Below are positions 17,039 through 24,637 of a DNA stretch of 35,588 nucleotides, in pieces. Every line of letters begins with the position of its first letter. The stretch's first letter is position 1. This stretch comes from HGM04593 sp045654885. GTDB taxonomy: Bacteria > Bacteroidota > Bacteroidia > Bacteroidales > Bacteroidaceae. The stretch is from positions 1-35,588 of the forward strand of contig JAZOOF010000021.1 of NCBI GenBank assembly GCA_045654885.1, given 5' to 3'. The notes beneath the pieces are model-generated. The model saw only the letters and a program-made list of their open reading frames with translations, made no database searches and was not told the DNA's origin. Made by a program: the position numbers and the translations under genes.

Positions 17039-17231
17039 AGATTACATCCAAATATTTTGCTAATATACTGTTTTTACATAAAAATCTCAAGCCACATTAC
17101 CGTTTATTTGCGCAAAAAAAACAGAACGTCACGAGACTTTTGTGGCTAAACAACAAACCTTGTCTATTATCATATACTCGTATTGAGTGAGAATGTTACA
17201 CAAAAAGCCTTCATCCTTCCGTTTTCACTTT

Positions 17232-17317
17232 TAATCACACTGCGTGTGCTTGAACCTGCTCACGCTCGCTGTGAAAGTTTAAATAAATTTGACTTTCGCT
17301 CGCTTACTCGCAGCTTT
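17232..17317 (+). repeat. Element B copy 2
   Basis: Leader hairpin CACAC/GTGTG (17236-17240 with 17244-17248), then TTGAACCTGCTCACGCTCG, the AT-rich hairpin with a G-T wobble replacing a pair seen in copy 1, then the CTCGCTTACTCGCAGCTTT tail. Confidence 0.75.
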
Positions 17318-17403
17318 AACCGCACTTTGTGCACTTGAACCTGCTCACGCTCGCTGTGAAAGTTCAAATAAATTTGACTTTCGTTCGCTTACTCGCAGCT
17401 TTC
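17318..17403 (+). repeat. Element B copy 3 (tandem with copy 2)
   Basis: Leader hairpin GCAC/GTGC (17322-17325 with 17329-17332), then a body nearly identical to copies 1 and 2. It follows copy 2 directly, giving a period of about 86 bases. Confidence 0.75.
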
Positions 17404-17409
17404 ACCTTT

Positions 17410-17486
17410 GACAATGCCGTCTGTTCGCAACCCAAACGGTGCCACTATCGCAGCACTTCGCTTGACGAGATGCTGCCAGCATTGTC
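17410..17486. repeat. Element C copy 1, bounded by inverted repeats
   Basis: GACAATGC (17410-17417) pairs with GCATTGTC (17479-17486). The layout (TTTGACAAT at one end, a GCTGC-xAGxATTGTC at the other) resembles 35480-35557. Sequence between the ends is only partly similar, so the family call is tentative. Confidence 0.4.
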
Positions 17487-17680
17487 TAAACCTCGGTCGT
17501 AGACCTCGGCTTTCCGCTTTCCGCCGCGGGTAAGCGAGTGACCGCTCCATTCACTGACCGTGAGGTGTGATGGAGAGTATACAGCAATGTGACACCTGAT
17601 ATTCGTGCGGAGATTACCGAGTAGCGGTTTTTATTCCCATTTTATTCCTCTTTTTGTTCGCTCATTAAAATGTTTTGATG

Positions 17681-17688
17681 TACCTTTG
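17681..17688 (+). promoter_or_regulatory. Predicted -7 element of the panB promoter
   Basis: TACCTTTG followed by C fits TAnnTTTG and lies 65 bases before the panB start. A TTTG at 17653-17656 is a possible -33 element but the spacing (24) is long. Confidence 0.55.
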
Positions 17689-17753
17689 CACACGGTTTTA
17701 GTTTTTGGCCGGTGATGTGGCCGGCAATGTAGAATAATTTAAGATTATACGTA

Positions 17754-18575
17754 ATGTCTAAATATTTGGTTGAAGACACACGCAAGGTGACTACACAGCG
17801 CTTTGGTGAGATGAAACGCAAGGGCGAGAAGATTGCAATGCTGACAGCATATGATTACACAACAGCTTCAATAATGGATGCTGCAGGTGTTGATGCATTC
17901 CTTGTTGGCGACTCGGCATCTAATGTTATGGCCGGCAATGCAACGACACTCCCCATAACCGTTGACGAGATGATTTACTATGCCAAGGGTGTGGTACGTG
18001 GCGTAAAGCGTGCATTGGTGGTTGTTGATATGCCATTCGGCTCATATCAGGTAAATGCCGACGAGGCCGTGAAGAATGCTATTCGCATAATGAAAGAGAC
18101 AAATGCCGATGCTGTGAAGATGGAGGGTGGTGAAGAGATTCTCCCCGCAGTACGCAGAATCCTTGATGCCGGCATACCCATCATGGCACACTTGGGCTTG
18201 ACACCGCAGAGCATCAACAAGTTCGGAACATACGGCGTACGTGCAAAAGACGATGCCGAGGCTGCAAAGCTGCTTGCCGATGCAAAGTTGCTTGCCGATG
18301 CCGGTTGCTTTGCCCTCGTTCTTGAGAAAATTCCTGCAACACTTGCCGAGAAGGTGGCAAAGAGCATTGAAATCCCTGTTATTGGCATTGGTGCCGGAGT
18401 TAATGTGGATGGTCAGGTGCTTGTATATGCCGACATGCTTGGCATGAATGCCGATTTCAAGCCTAAGTTCCTGCGTCGTTATGCCGACCTTCACTCAATC
18501 ATTACCGATGCTGTGGGCAGCTATGTCAGCGACGTGAAGGCCTGCGACTTCCCTAACGAAAACGAGCAGTACTGA
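17754..18575 (+). CDS. panB: 3-Methyl-2-oxobutanoate hydroxymethyltransferase
   Basis: 273 residues, the normal length for PanB. It adds a hydroxymethyl group from methylenetetrahydrofolate to alpha-ketoisovalerate to make ketopantoate, the first committed step to pantothenate and coenzyme A; cytoplasmic. Seen motifs: metal-binding D53 (VGDS) and D92 (VVDMPFGSY), K122 in VKMEGG, GLTPQS at 148-153, and the catalytic Glu 191 in VLEKIP. The start ATG 17754 gives the usual family N-terminus. No other pantothenate gene is adjacent. It has its own promoter and a classic terminator, so it is probably transcribed alone. Assignment certain. Confidence 0.97.
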   Translation: MSKYLVEDTRKVTTQRFGEMKRKGEKIAMLTAYDYTTASIMDAAGVDAFLVGDSASNVMAGNATTLPITVDEMIYYAKGVVRGVKRALVVVDMPFGSYQVNADEAVKNAIRIMKETNADAVKMEGGEEILPAVRRILDAGIPIMAHLGLTPQSINKFGTYGVRAKDDAEAAKLLADAKLLADAGCFALVLEKIPATLAEKVAKSIEIPVIGIGAGVNVDGQVLVYADMLGMNADFKPKFLRRYADLHSIITDAVGSYVSDVKACDFPNENEQY

Positions 18576-18597
18576 TATACTGCAAAATAATAGTTCA

Positions 18598-18631
18598 AAC
18601 AGGTTCTCCATTGCCGAGAGCCTGTTTTTTT
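18598..18631 (+). terminator. Intrinsic terminator of panB
   Basis: AACAGGTTCTC (18598-18608) pairs with GAGAGCCTGTT (18616-18626) with one G-T wobble and a 7-base loop, followed by a T run to 18631. It touches the stop codon of the convergent DUF4369 gene. Confidence 0.85.
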
Positions 18632-19325
18632 ATTCAATTTGAGTATTTTTACGCTCTTCGAGAATTGCAGTCAATGTTGTGTGGAAAGGTATGTTGCTGC
18701 CAAAAATTATGGAATCAGGAATCTGTTTTATCAAAGTATTGAGTTCTTCGGTAGCAAAAAGCCGGTTGTACACAACAAGCAGGTAGAGCCCGACAGGATT
18801 ATGAATGTTCTCTTTAACGGCAGTATGCAAATAACTCACGAGCCTCTCTTGCAAGTTCAGGCCGCAAGCACTCAGACGTGCCAGTTGTCCGCCATTGAGT
18901 TCAGTGGTGTAGTAGAGCTTTTCAATCTCACTAAGTTTAGCGAGATATGAAGTGATTGAATCTTCTATTGAGTTTCTCAAATCATTCAAAGGTGTACCTG
19001 TGACACGGCAGCCTGTGGTATCAATGGAAATCCCTATATCTCCTTTTTCCATAAAAAACATATGATAGTGATAGCAGTTCTGATTTTTGTAGCGCAAATA
19101 GAGCGGAGTGGGATGCTCTACTATGCCTTGGAGGCTGAATCGCTTTCCTTTTACAGTGCAATGTGCAACCTCTACAAGCACAGTATCACCGGTGAAGCTG
19201 GCGATGCCAATTGTATCCCCTTCGGTCGCATTTTCAATATGTCCATGAATGCTGAATGTCTTATCCACCTTACCACACGAGGATAGGCAAATGAGTAACA
19301 GGAACTGCAGTATGGGCTTTGGCAT
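18630..19325 (-). CDS. DUF4369-type lipoprotein lacking a thioredoxin domain
   Basis: 231 residues. A short signal peptide ends in the lipobox LSSC (Cys 17), so this is a predicted lipoprotein. Residues about 24-115 resemble the beta-rich DUF4369 domain (pattern IxGxIxNxxxGDTI), and the rest is helical. In most Bacteroidota proteins this domain precedes a TlpA thioredoxin domain; here the protein stops at about the point where that domain would begin, with no WCxxC. It is either a natural stand-alone form or a shortened relative. Compare the full two-domain protein at 218-1486. It is the last of three minus-strand genes, after prs and a terminator-like hairpin. Function unknown. Confidence 0.75.
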   Translation of the reverse strand: MPKPILQFLLLICLSSCGKVDKTFSIHGHIENATEGDTIGIASFTGDTVLVEVAHCTVKGKRFSLQGIVEHPTPLYLRYKNQNCYHYHMFFMEKGDIGISIDTTGCRVTGTPLNDLRNSIEDSITSYLAKLSEIEKLYYTTELNGGQLARLSACGLNLQERLVSYLHTAVKENIHNPVGLYLLVVYNRLFATEELNTLIKQIPDSIIFGSNIPFHTTLTAILEERKNTQIE

Positions 19326-19355
19326 AGAGGAGAAATGGGAATATCATATATATAA

Positions 19356-19387
19356 CAAGCCACCGAACAATAATGTTCAGTGGCTTG
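19356..19387 (-). terminator. Terminator-like hairpin after prs
   Basis: CAAGCCAC (19356-19363) with GTGGCTTG (19380-19387), and inside it GAACA/TGTTC with an ATAA loop. On the minus strand it follows the prs stop and leads into a TTATATATAT tail. It may separate prs from the DUF4369 gene. Confidence 0.6.
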
Positions 19388-19409
19388 CAATTTATTTCTC
19401 CTTAATATA

Positions 19410-20345
19410 TTAGCAGATGTAGTGGCTGCTGATAGACTGGTTCTCAAGTACGCACTTGATAGCCTCGGCAAAACCCTTGGCAACAGAGAGCTGTTTTACT
19501 TTTGGACAACCCTTTGTGTAAGGGATGCTGTTTGTGAACACGATTTCTGTCATCTTTGACTCACGTACACGCTCCGATGCGTTGCCCGACATGATGCAGT
19601 GTGATGCGATTGCACGAACTGACTTTGCGCCGTTCTCCATCATGAGGTCGGCAGCCTTTGAAATTGTACCGGCTGTGTCAACGATGTCATCAACAAGAAC
19701 GACGTTCTTGTCCTTCACGTCACCGATAATCTGCATTGTATCTACAACGTTTGCCTTTGCACGTGTCTTGTGGCAGAGTACAAGGGGTACACCAAGGCAC
19801 TTTGCATATGCGCTTGCACGTTTTGAACCACCAACGTCGGGAGTTGCGATTACGAGGTCCTCGAGGTTGAGTGACTGGATGTATGGTACGAACACCATTG
19901 ATGCATAGAGGTGGTCAACAGGGATATCGAAGAAGCCCTGAATCTGGTCGGCATGCAAGTCCATTGTGATTACACGGCTCACACCGGCAACGCTCAACAG
20001 GTTTGCAACGAGTTTTGCGCCGATTGAAACGCGTGGCTTGTCCTTGCGGTCCTGACGTGCCCATCCGAAATATGGCATTACTGCTACGATGCTGCTTGCC
20101 GATGCACGCTTTGCAGCGTCAATCATGAGCAACAGCTCCATCAGATTGTCCGAGTTGGGGAATGTTGACTGTACAAGGAAAACATCCTTTCCGCGGATTG
20201 ACTCTTCGAAAGAGACAGCAAACTCGCCATCGGCGAAGTAAGTGGTGTTCATCTGTCCGAGTTCACAACCCAATTCCTTGCAAATTTCTTCTGCGAGATA
20301 GCGTGACTTTGTTCCCGCAAATACCATATAAGGAGTCTTGTCCAT
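19410..20345 (-). CDS. prs: Ribose-phosphate pyrophosphokinase (PRPP synthetase)
   Basis: 311 residues, full length for a class I enzyme. It makes 5-phosphoribosyl-1-pyrophosphate from ribose-5-phosphate and ATP for purine, pyrimidine, His, Trp and NAD synthesis; cytoplasmic hexamer. Visible motifs: FADGE near 38-42, the catalytic flexible loop PYFGWARQDRKDKPR, the MDLHADQIQGFF signature, and the PRPP-binding loop VLVDDIVDTAGT. ATG 20345 gives a typical family start. The TenI-like gene ends 44 bases upstream on the same strand with no obvious promoter in the gap, so the two are probably co-transcribed. Assignment certain. Confidence 0.97.
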   Translation of the reverse strand: MDKTPYMVFAGTKSRYLAEEICKELGCELGQMNTTYFADGEFAVSFEESIRGKDVFLVQSTFPNSDNLMELLLMIDAAKRASASSIVAVMPYFGWARQDRKDKPRVSIGAKLVANLLSVAGVSRVITMDLHADQIQGFFDIPVDHLYASMVFVPYIQSLNLEDLVIATPDVGGSKRASAYAKCLGVPLVLCHKTRAKANVVDTMQIIGDVKDKNVVLVDDIVDTAGTISKAADLMMENGAKSVRAIASHCIMSGNASERVRESKMTEIVFTNSIPYTKGCPKVKQLSVAKGFAEAIKCVLENQSISSHYIC

Positions 20346-20389
20346 AATAAATTAGTTATTAGTTTATGTTATTATTCTGTTTGTCGTTA

Positions 20390-20971
20390 TTATAGTTTAT
20401 CAACGGCCTTTTTTATTCTCTTGAAGCGGTTGATGAGGTCTGTGTAATCTGTTGAGCGGCAAGAGTCGAAGTTATCCCATATCAACTCCTCAAGGATGAC
20501 ACCGCCGAAACCATACTTTGTAAGCCTCTTGAGGTTGTCCTCGTCAATGTTGCCGAAAGCCCAGGTGTTCCTGTTAATCATCTTCTTGCCAATCTCGTTG
20601 AGCTCGGTGCTCTGGTAATAGGTGCGGCCAAGGGGACCATAACATACTATGTCATAGACCTTGCGCAAATCCTTGAGATGGGTAAGATTGTTGGCATATC
20701 CTACAAACTTGCCCTTTTCATTGCCTATTGGCGAAGAGCCCATTGGGAAAAGGGTTCCGGCAAGACGATACTCTTGCATGAGCCTGTTGTTGCAGGAATA
20801 TATTCTTTTGTGATATTTTTTAGGGATAAGATTCAACAGTCTCTCCATAAATTGAGGATGGGCATATTCCTTGTAAAGGAACAGATAGTCAAGACCCTCT
20901 TCAAAAAGACGGGTAATGATTTTATCCTCCTCAACGAAAAATGTCGGTTTTGTGGCGACTGCCAGTTTCAT
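20390..20971 (-). CDS. Thiamine phosphate synthase/TenI-like barrel protein, active site degenerate
   Basis: 193 residues. The start KPTFFVEEDKIITRLFEEGLD and the run LLNLIPKKYHKRI match a Bacteroidota branch of the ThiE/TenI fold. The C-terminal AFGNIDEDN and KYGFGGVILEELIWD correspond to the phosphate-binding ALGGI and GFGGV segments of that branch. Normal members read LxLRKP after strand 2; here this is LFLYKEY, losing the conserved Arg, and the SPIFDS-like loop is replaced by YGPLGRTYY. I therefore infer that it does not make thiamine phosphate and may bind another phosphorylated ligand. It is the first gene of a probable pair with prs. Fold assignment is from recognised sequence pattern; function is unknown. 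Confidence 0.7.
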   Translation of the reverse strand: MKLAVATKPTFFVEEDKIITRLFEEGLDYLFLYKEYAHPQFMERLLNLIPKKYHKRIYSCNNRLMQEYRLAGTLFPMGSSPIGNEKGKFVGYANNLTHLKDLRKVYDIVCYGPLGRTYYQSTELNEIGKKMINRNTWAFGNIDEDNLKRLTKYGFGGVILEELIWDNFDSCRSTDYTDLINRFKRIKKAVDKL

Positions 20972-21006
20972 ATGTCTTTGTTTTAGTATTTTGTCCTACT
21001 TGAGTG

Positions 21007-21014
21007 CAAAATTA
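21007..21014 (-). promoter_or_regulatory. Predicted -7 element of the TenI-like gene and prs
   Basis: TAATTTTG followed by C on the minus strand fits TAnnTTTG, 35 bases before the start codon. No clear -33 element. Confidence 0.5.
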
Positions 21015-21302
21015 ATAAAAATTAAAATAACGGTAGCATTAAAAACGTACAATTATTGAATAATGTAGTTTTATTTTTTTTCAACCCTGCAGAAAACGCT
21101 GTCAAACAGCCTTTCGGGCCAACCCGCACCTTTGTTTAGTAACAAACAACAGCGGCACGATGTTCTTTTTGCATAATGCGATAAAGAAAGGCTCACCTAT
21201 AAACTATAAGTGGCAAAAAACTCGCATTCGCTTGCCGTTAAATTCTACAGCAGTCCTTAACCTTAATTGTTCACTTGTATTTTTCTTCAAGTCTTTCTTT
21301 CT

Positions 21303-21322
21303 GTACTTTTTGAAAAAAGTAC
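21303..21322. repeat. AT-rich perfect palindrome
   Basis: GTACTTTTT (21303-21311) and AAAAAGTAC (21314-21322) around a 2-base centre. Perfect pairing. It stands far from any gene end, so a terminator role is doubtful. Confidence 0.6.
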
Positions 21323-21427
21323 TCAAAAACATGGGCAGTCGTGTACGGCATTCGGTGCTTCCTTTGTTCAAGAGTCGCTTTGCGACATCTTTCAGTCGGT
21401 GCACACCTCGCCGCTCGCTGCTTGTCG

Positions 21428-21490
21428 CAATGCTTGGGGCGGCAAGAACTCGCTACGCTCAAACATCATGCCGCCTGTTTCCAAGCATTG
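21428..21490. repeat. Large GC-rich stem-loop
   Basis: CAATGCTTGG plus GGCGGCA (21428-21444) pair fully with TGCCGCC (21469-21475) and CCAAGCATTG (21481-21490), with a 5-base TGTTT bulge on the right arm and a 24-base loop. 17 pairs in total. No nearby gene explains it. Confidence 0.7.
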
Positions 21491-21740
21491 CTCGGCTACT
21501 CGCTGTGCCTCCCAACGCTGCCCTTCCGCCCTTGGCGGGGAATTTCCTTTTGCAATGAACAGGCGCGTAGAATAGTTATTTCAACAAAGTTAAAACGGCT
21601 GTAAATTTAATACATTAATAGACTGCTCCCCTAGACTTTGCAGGTGAGCCTAAAGCAAGTGTTTGTGGGAACACAAGCAATAGGCAATTTACTCCAACTT
21701 TTGCAGGTAAAGCGGCAACACTCCGCTCGTCGGCTGTAAT

Positions 21741-21792
21741 AAAAAGACATCACGCACAACCATGATTCCGGTGTTGTGCGTGATGTCTTTTT
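21741..21792 (-). terminator. Bidirectional intrinsic terminator after aguB
   Basis: A perfect 20-base inverted repeat (21741-21760 with 21773-21792), 12-base loop, A-run on one side and T-run on the other. It begins just past the aguB stop codon. Confidence 0.9.
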
Positions 21793-21793
21793 A

Positions 21794-22684
21794 TCAGTTG
21801 TTCTCGTCCAGATATCGCTTTGCGAGTGCGCCAAACTCCTCTATGCGGCGGTCGCGCAGGAATGGCCACCATTGACGCACTGTCTCGCTGCGTTTGAGAC
21901 TCACCTCAATGACCTCGCACTGCTCCTGCTCGCCAAAGTCGGCAATGAACTCGCCTTGTGGGCCGGCCACGAAACTGTGTCCCCAGAACTGTATGCCGTT
22001 TGTCATTCCCGACGGGTCGGGTTCATGTCCGCAACGGTTCACGGCAATGACCGGCAGGCCGTTTGCAACAGCATGACCGCGCTGCACTGTCTGCCATGCA
22101 CCAAGCTGGCGTGCCTTCTCCTCGGGGGTGTCGCTGCTCTCCCAGCCGATAGCAGTGGGGTAAATGAGCATGTCGGCACCACGCAGGGCCATGAGACGTG
22201 CTCCCTCGGGGTACCACTGGTCCCAACAAACCTGTACTCCAAGCATGCCAAGCGAAGTACGTATGGGACGGAAACCTATGTCTCCGGGGGTGAAATAGAA
22301 TTTCTCGTAATATGCAGGGTCGTCGGGGATGTGCATTTTGCGGTATTTACCGGCGATGCTGCCGTCCTTTTCAAAGACAACGGCAGTGTTGTGATAAAGT
22401 CCCTTGGCACGTGCCTCAAAAAGCGAGGTCACGAGCACTATGCCGCACTCGGCCGCCAACTTGCCATAGAATTCGGTAGACGGGCCGGGGATTGGCTCGG
22501 CGTAAGAAAAGTTTTCGGTTGACTCCACCTGGCAGAAGTAGAGCGAGTTATGCAGTTCCTGCAGTACAACAAGCTGCGCGCCCTTTGCCGCAACATCGCG
22601 TATGCAAGCCGCCAGTTTCTTCTTGTTAGCCTCTACATCGGCACCGATGCTCTGCTGTATTATTCCAACTTTTATAGTGTCCAT
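21794..22684 (-). CDS. aguB: N-carbamoylputrescine amidohydrolase
   Basis: 296 residues of the nitrilase superfamily, full length. Catalytic triad visible as E43 (QELHNS), K116 (YRKMHIPDD) and C153 (VCWDQW). The CWDQWYPE and AIGWES segments are typical of the AguB branch. The enzyme splits N-carbamoylputrescine to putrescine, CO2 and ammonia. This is the second step from agmatine, and aguA for the first step ends 21 bases upstream on the same strand. Cytoplasmic. It is the last gene of the operon and is followed by a strong terminator. Assignment is very likely given the sequence and its partner. Confidence 0.96.
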   Translation of the reverse strand: MDTIKVGIIQQSIGADVEANKKKLAACIRDVAAKGAQLVVLQELHNSLYFCQVESTENFSYAEPIPGPSTEFYGKLAAECGIVLVTSLFEARAKGLYHNTAVVFEKDGSIAGKYRKMHIPDDPAYYEKFYFTPGDIGFRPIRTSLGMLGVQVCWDQWYPEGARLMALRGADMLIYPTAIGWESSDTPEEKARQLGAWQTVQRGHAVANGLPVIAVNRCGHEPDPSGMTNGIQFWGHSFVAGPQGEFIADFGEQEQCEVIEVSLKRSETVRQWWPFLRDRRIEEFGALAKRYLDENN

Positions 22685-22705
22685 ATCTGTTTCTTCTGTT
22701 TATAG

Positions 22706-23749
22706 TTATCTTCCTTTTGGATATTGCATTGTCACGCAGTGCAGTGAGCCGTGCTGTTTGATGAGCGCACGGCAGTCAATGCCCACAATCTCCAGGCCGG
22801 GGAATGCGGCCTTAAGTACCTCTGCGGCACGGGCATCGTTCGCAGTCTGTGCATATGTGGGGTAGAGTACAGCCTTATTGATGACAAGGAAATTGGCATA
22901 TGTGGCCGGGAGGCGCTCGCCGTCCTCGTCATAAATGGGCGATGGCGATGGCAGGGCAAGCATGCGGTAAGGTTCGCCTGTCGCAGTGCGCAGTCGCGCA
23001 ATCTGTTTCTCCATCTCAACCAAGTCGTTGTATTGTTCGTCGCTCTCGTCGGTGCATTGCATATATACAATGGTATCATTGGGTGCAAGGCGCGCAACAG
23101 TGTCGACATGTCCGTCTGTGTCGTCACCTATGAGGTTGCCATAGTCGAGCCACAGGATGCGCTCGGCATGGAGCATCTTCAGCAGGCACTTCTCAATATC
23201 TTCCTTCTCCATCGGTTGGTTGCGGTGTGGAGCAAGCAGACACTGGCTTGTGGTAAGTATTGTACCTTTGCCGTCGCTCTCAATAGAGCCGCCCTCGAGC
23301 ACAAAACTGGTGCAGTCCTCGTACTCGCCTTTTACAATGCCGGCATCGTAGAGTTTGCCGTTTATGGCATTGTCGAGCGAGGCCTCGAACTTGCGTCCCC
23401 AACCATTGAAGCAGAAATCGACATAGTGGGGTACGTTGCTGCCAAGCAGTGTTATGAAACCGTGGTCACGCGCCCAGGTGTCGTTGGTATCACACTCGAA
23501 GAATGTCATGTTGGCTGTTGCAACATTGTTCTTTGCGAGTGTGGTGCGCACCTTCTCCACATCGGGAGCAACGATGAGCAGATGTTCGCGTGCACTGATG
23601 GCAGCAGCGAGCTGCACATAACATGCCTCCACCTCGTCGAGCATGTAATGCCAATCGGTTTTCTCATGTGGCCAAGTAAGCTGTACCATCTGCTGGTTGT
23701 GCCACTCGGCTGGCATATATAGTTGTTGTTTTGGCAGTTCCATAATCAT
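22706..23749 (-). CDS. aguA: Agmatine deiminase
   Basis: 347 residues from ATG 23749. It hydrolyses agmatine to N-carbamoylputrescine and ammonia. Family features: an early MPAEWHNQQMVQLTWPH, the WARDHG segment, EGGSIESDGKG, DTDGHVD, and the catalytic Cys 338 in GSLHCVTMQ near the C-terminus. A longer frame begins at 23821 but would run back into the previous gene and adds residues unlike the family. The chosen ATG overlaps the TGA of that gene as ATGA, which implies translational coupling; a second ATG at 23743 is also possible. With aguB it converts agmatine to putrescine for polyamine synthesis. Assignment very likely. Confidence 0.95.
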   Translation of the reverse strand: MIMELPKQQLYMPAEWHNQQMVQLTWPHEKTDWHYMLDEVEACYVQLAAAISAREHLLIVAPDVEKVRTTLAKNNVATANMTFFECDTNDTWARDHGFITLLGSNVPHYVDFCFNGWGRKFEASLDNAINGKLYDAGIVKGEYEDCTSFVLEGGSIESDGKGTILTTSQCLLAPHRNQPMEKEDIEKCLLKMLHAERILWLDYGNLIGDDTDGHVDTVARLAPNDTIVYMQCTDESDEQYNDLVEMEKQIARLRTATGEPYRMLALPSPSPIYDEDGERLPATYANFLVINKAVLYPTYAQTANDARAAEVLKAAFPGLEIVGIDCRALIKQHGSLHCVTMQYPKGR

Positions 23750-24276
23750 ATTTTGCGTTTGCGGTCGAAGAAAGGATTTTTTGAACTTGCGCTCACCGGA
23801 ATGCCTATGATGTAGTTGCAACCGGGCATCAAGCCCATTTTAAGGGCAGCATAGCCCACAGAATACATTACGCGGGTGTCGAGCCTCAAGTCGACAGCTG
23901 TTGCACAGGCCGAGCCGACGGCAATACCAACGTCAATGGTGTTCATTGCACAGGGAACACCCGGTGTGCGCTCGCCACAGGTTGGGAAACCACAGTAGCC
24001 GCAGTTGAGGCACATTGCCTCCTCGCGTGTTCCAATGAGCACCACGGCCTCGGCCGACTGAATGTTGTCTGCATCGCGCATCAGTCCGCCGCGTCCCATC
24101 TCCTCGCCAATCTTGTGTAGCGATTCGCTCAATGTCATGATATCCTCGCCTGTGAGCATCATAACCTCAATGATGTCAAAACCTTTAGCTTTTGGAGCGG
24201 TGCGTGCGGCAGTCATCATCTGCTTTGCACACTCAATAACATGTCCGTTACGAACATCCCTTTCGTTATATACCAT
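23746..24276 (-). CDS. DUF2148 ferredoxin-like domain protein
   Basis: 176 residues, cytoplasmic. The start YNERDVRNGHVIECAKQMMTAARTAPKAKG and the cluster C89-x2-C92-x2-C95-x4-C100, with another Cys at 109, match the DUF2148 family, whose members are thought to bind an iron-sulfur cluster. The reaction is unknown. It is the first gene of an operon with aguA and aguB and its stop overlaps the aguA start (ATGA), so production is tied to agmatine breakdown enzymes. Whether it works in that pathway is not shown by the sequence. The family is recognised with good confidence, the role is not. Confidence 0.85.
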   Translation of the reverse strand: MVYNERDVRNGHVIECAKQMMTAARTAPKAKGFDIIEVMMLTGEDIMTLSESLHKIGEEMGRGGLMRDADNIQSAEAVVLIGTREEAMCLNCGYCGFPTCGERTPGVPCAMNTIDVGIAVGSACATAVDLRLDTRVMYSVGYAALKMGLMPGCNYIIGIPVSASSKNPFFDRKRKI

Positions 24277-24312
24277 AAATTTATTTACTTGTTCTTTTGT
24301 ACTATCTTTTTG

Positions 24313-24320
24313 CGAAGATA
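24313..24320 (-). promoter_or_regulatory. Predicted -7 element of the DUF2148-aguA-aguB operon (TTCG variant)
   Basis: TATCTTCG followed by CAAAAA on the minus strand, one base from TAnnTTTG, 36 bases before the start. The same 14-base string occurs before the threonine aldolase gene at 29108-29121. Confidence 0.45.
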
Positions 24321-24570
24321 CACATTATTTTATTATTTAGGTCACTTGTGGCAAACAAAATTGTTCCAAAGTATTTTGAAAGGCTTTTGCAGAAATGACA
24401 ACGATACCCAAAGCTGAGAAGAATTATTTGTCGTTTTTTTCACTCATTGCTGAATGTACATGAGTCCCGCGAATTGTGTATCGACATCGAAGGAGAAAAA
24501 CTTGAATGTGTTTAACAAACATTATTTAAATAAAACGAGGAAGAGCAACTGTAGTTTCTTCAAAATTAGC

Positions 24571-24578
24571 TATATTTG
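24571..24578 (+). promoter_or_regulatory. Predicted -7 element of the first M16 peptidase gene
   Basis: TATATTTG followed by CC is a perfect TAnnTTTG match, 59 bases before the start codon. No clear -33 element. Confidence 0.6.
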
Positions 24579-24637
24579 CCACAACAACCATGCAGGGAAG
24601 TTTATAAATATTGTATTTTTAACCAAAAAATAGATAT

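Larger units (their letters stand above)
17039..17753. other. Long intergenic region between divergent sbcD and panB
   Basis: 715 bases with no credible gene. It should hold the sbcD promoter at its left end and the panB promoter at its right end. The middle (17232-17403) is two tandem copies of element B. The stretch 17404-17560 contains a further element bounded by inverted GACAATGC/GCATTGTC, with a partly similar counterpart near 35480. Confidence 0.7.
20972..21793. other. Gene-free region with strong hairpins
   Basis: About 820 bases. Left end: promoter of the minus-strand TenI-like gene. Right end: terminator of aguB. Between them are a small GCTGT/ACAGC hairpin (21098-21110), an AT palindrome (21303-21322) and a GC-rich stem-loop (21428-21490). 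Open frames of up to 132 codons exist but have low-complexity, Arg/Ser/Leu-rich translations through these repeats, so I do not call a gene. Confidence 0.6.
24277..24637. other. Intergenic region between divergent genes
   Basis: About 360 bases. It holds the predicted promoter of the DUF2148-aguA-aguB operon at the left and of the M16 peptidase at the right. The AT-rich centre (24340-24540) shows no gene, hairpin or repeat that I can support. Confidence 0.6.

Noticed and set aside
17232..17403. CRISPR array at the tandem element B copies
   Set aside because: Only two units of about 86 bases with no unique spacers between them and no cas genes nearby.
18268..18302. Repeated LLADAK/LLADAG in PanB as a possible in-frame duplication
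   Set aside because: Spacing from this helix to the catalytic Glu motif is the same as in E. coli PanB, so nothing was inserted.
21160..21558. 132-codon open frame in the gene-free region
   Set aside because: It runs through palindromes and a GC-rich stem-loop; the translation is low-complexity and Arg/Ser/Leu-rich, overlapping frames are open too, and there is no promoter or recognisable domain.
23750..23821. Upstream extension of agmatine deiminase
   Set aside because: It would lie inside the DUF2148 gene, adds residues unlike the family, and the ATGA overlap gives a better start at 23749.
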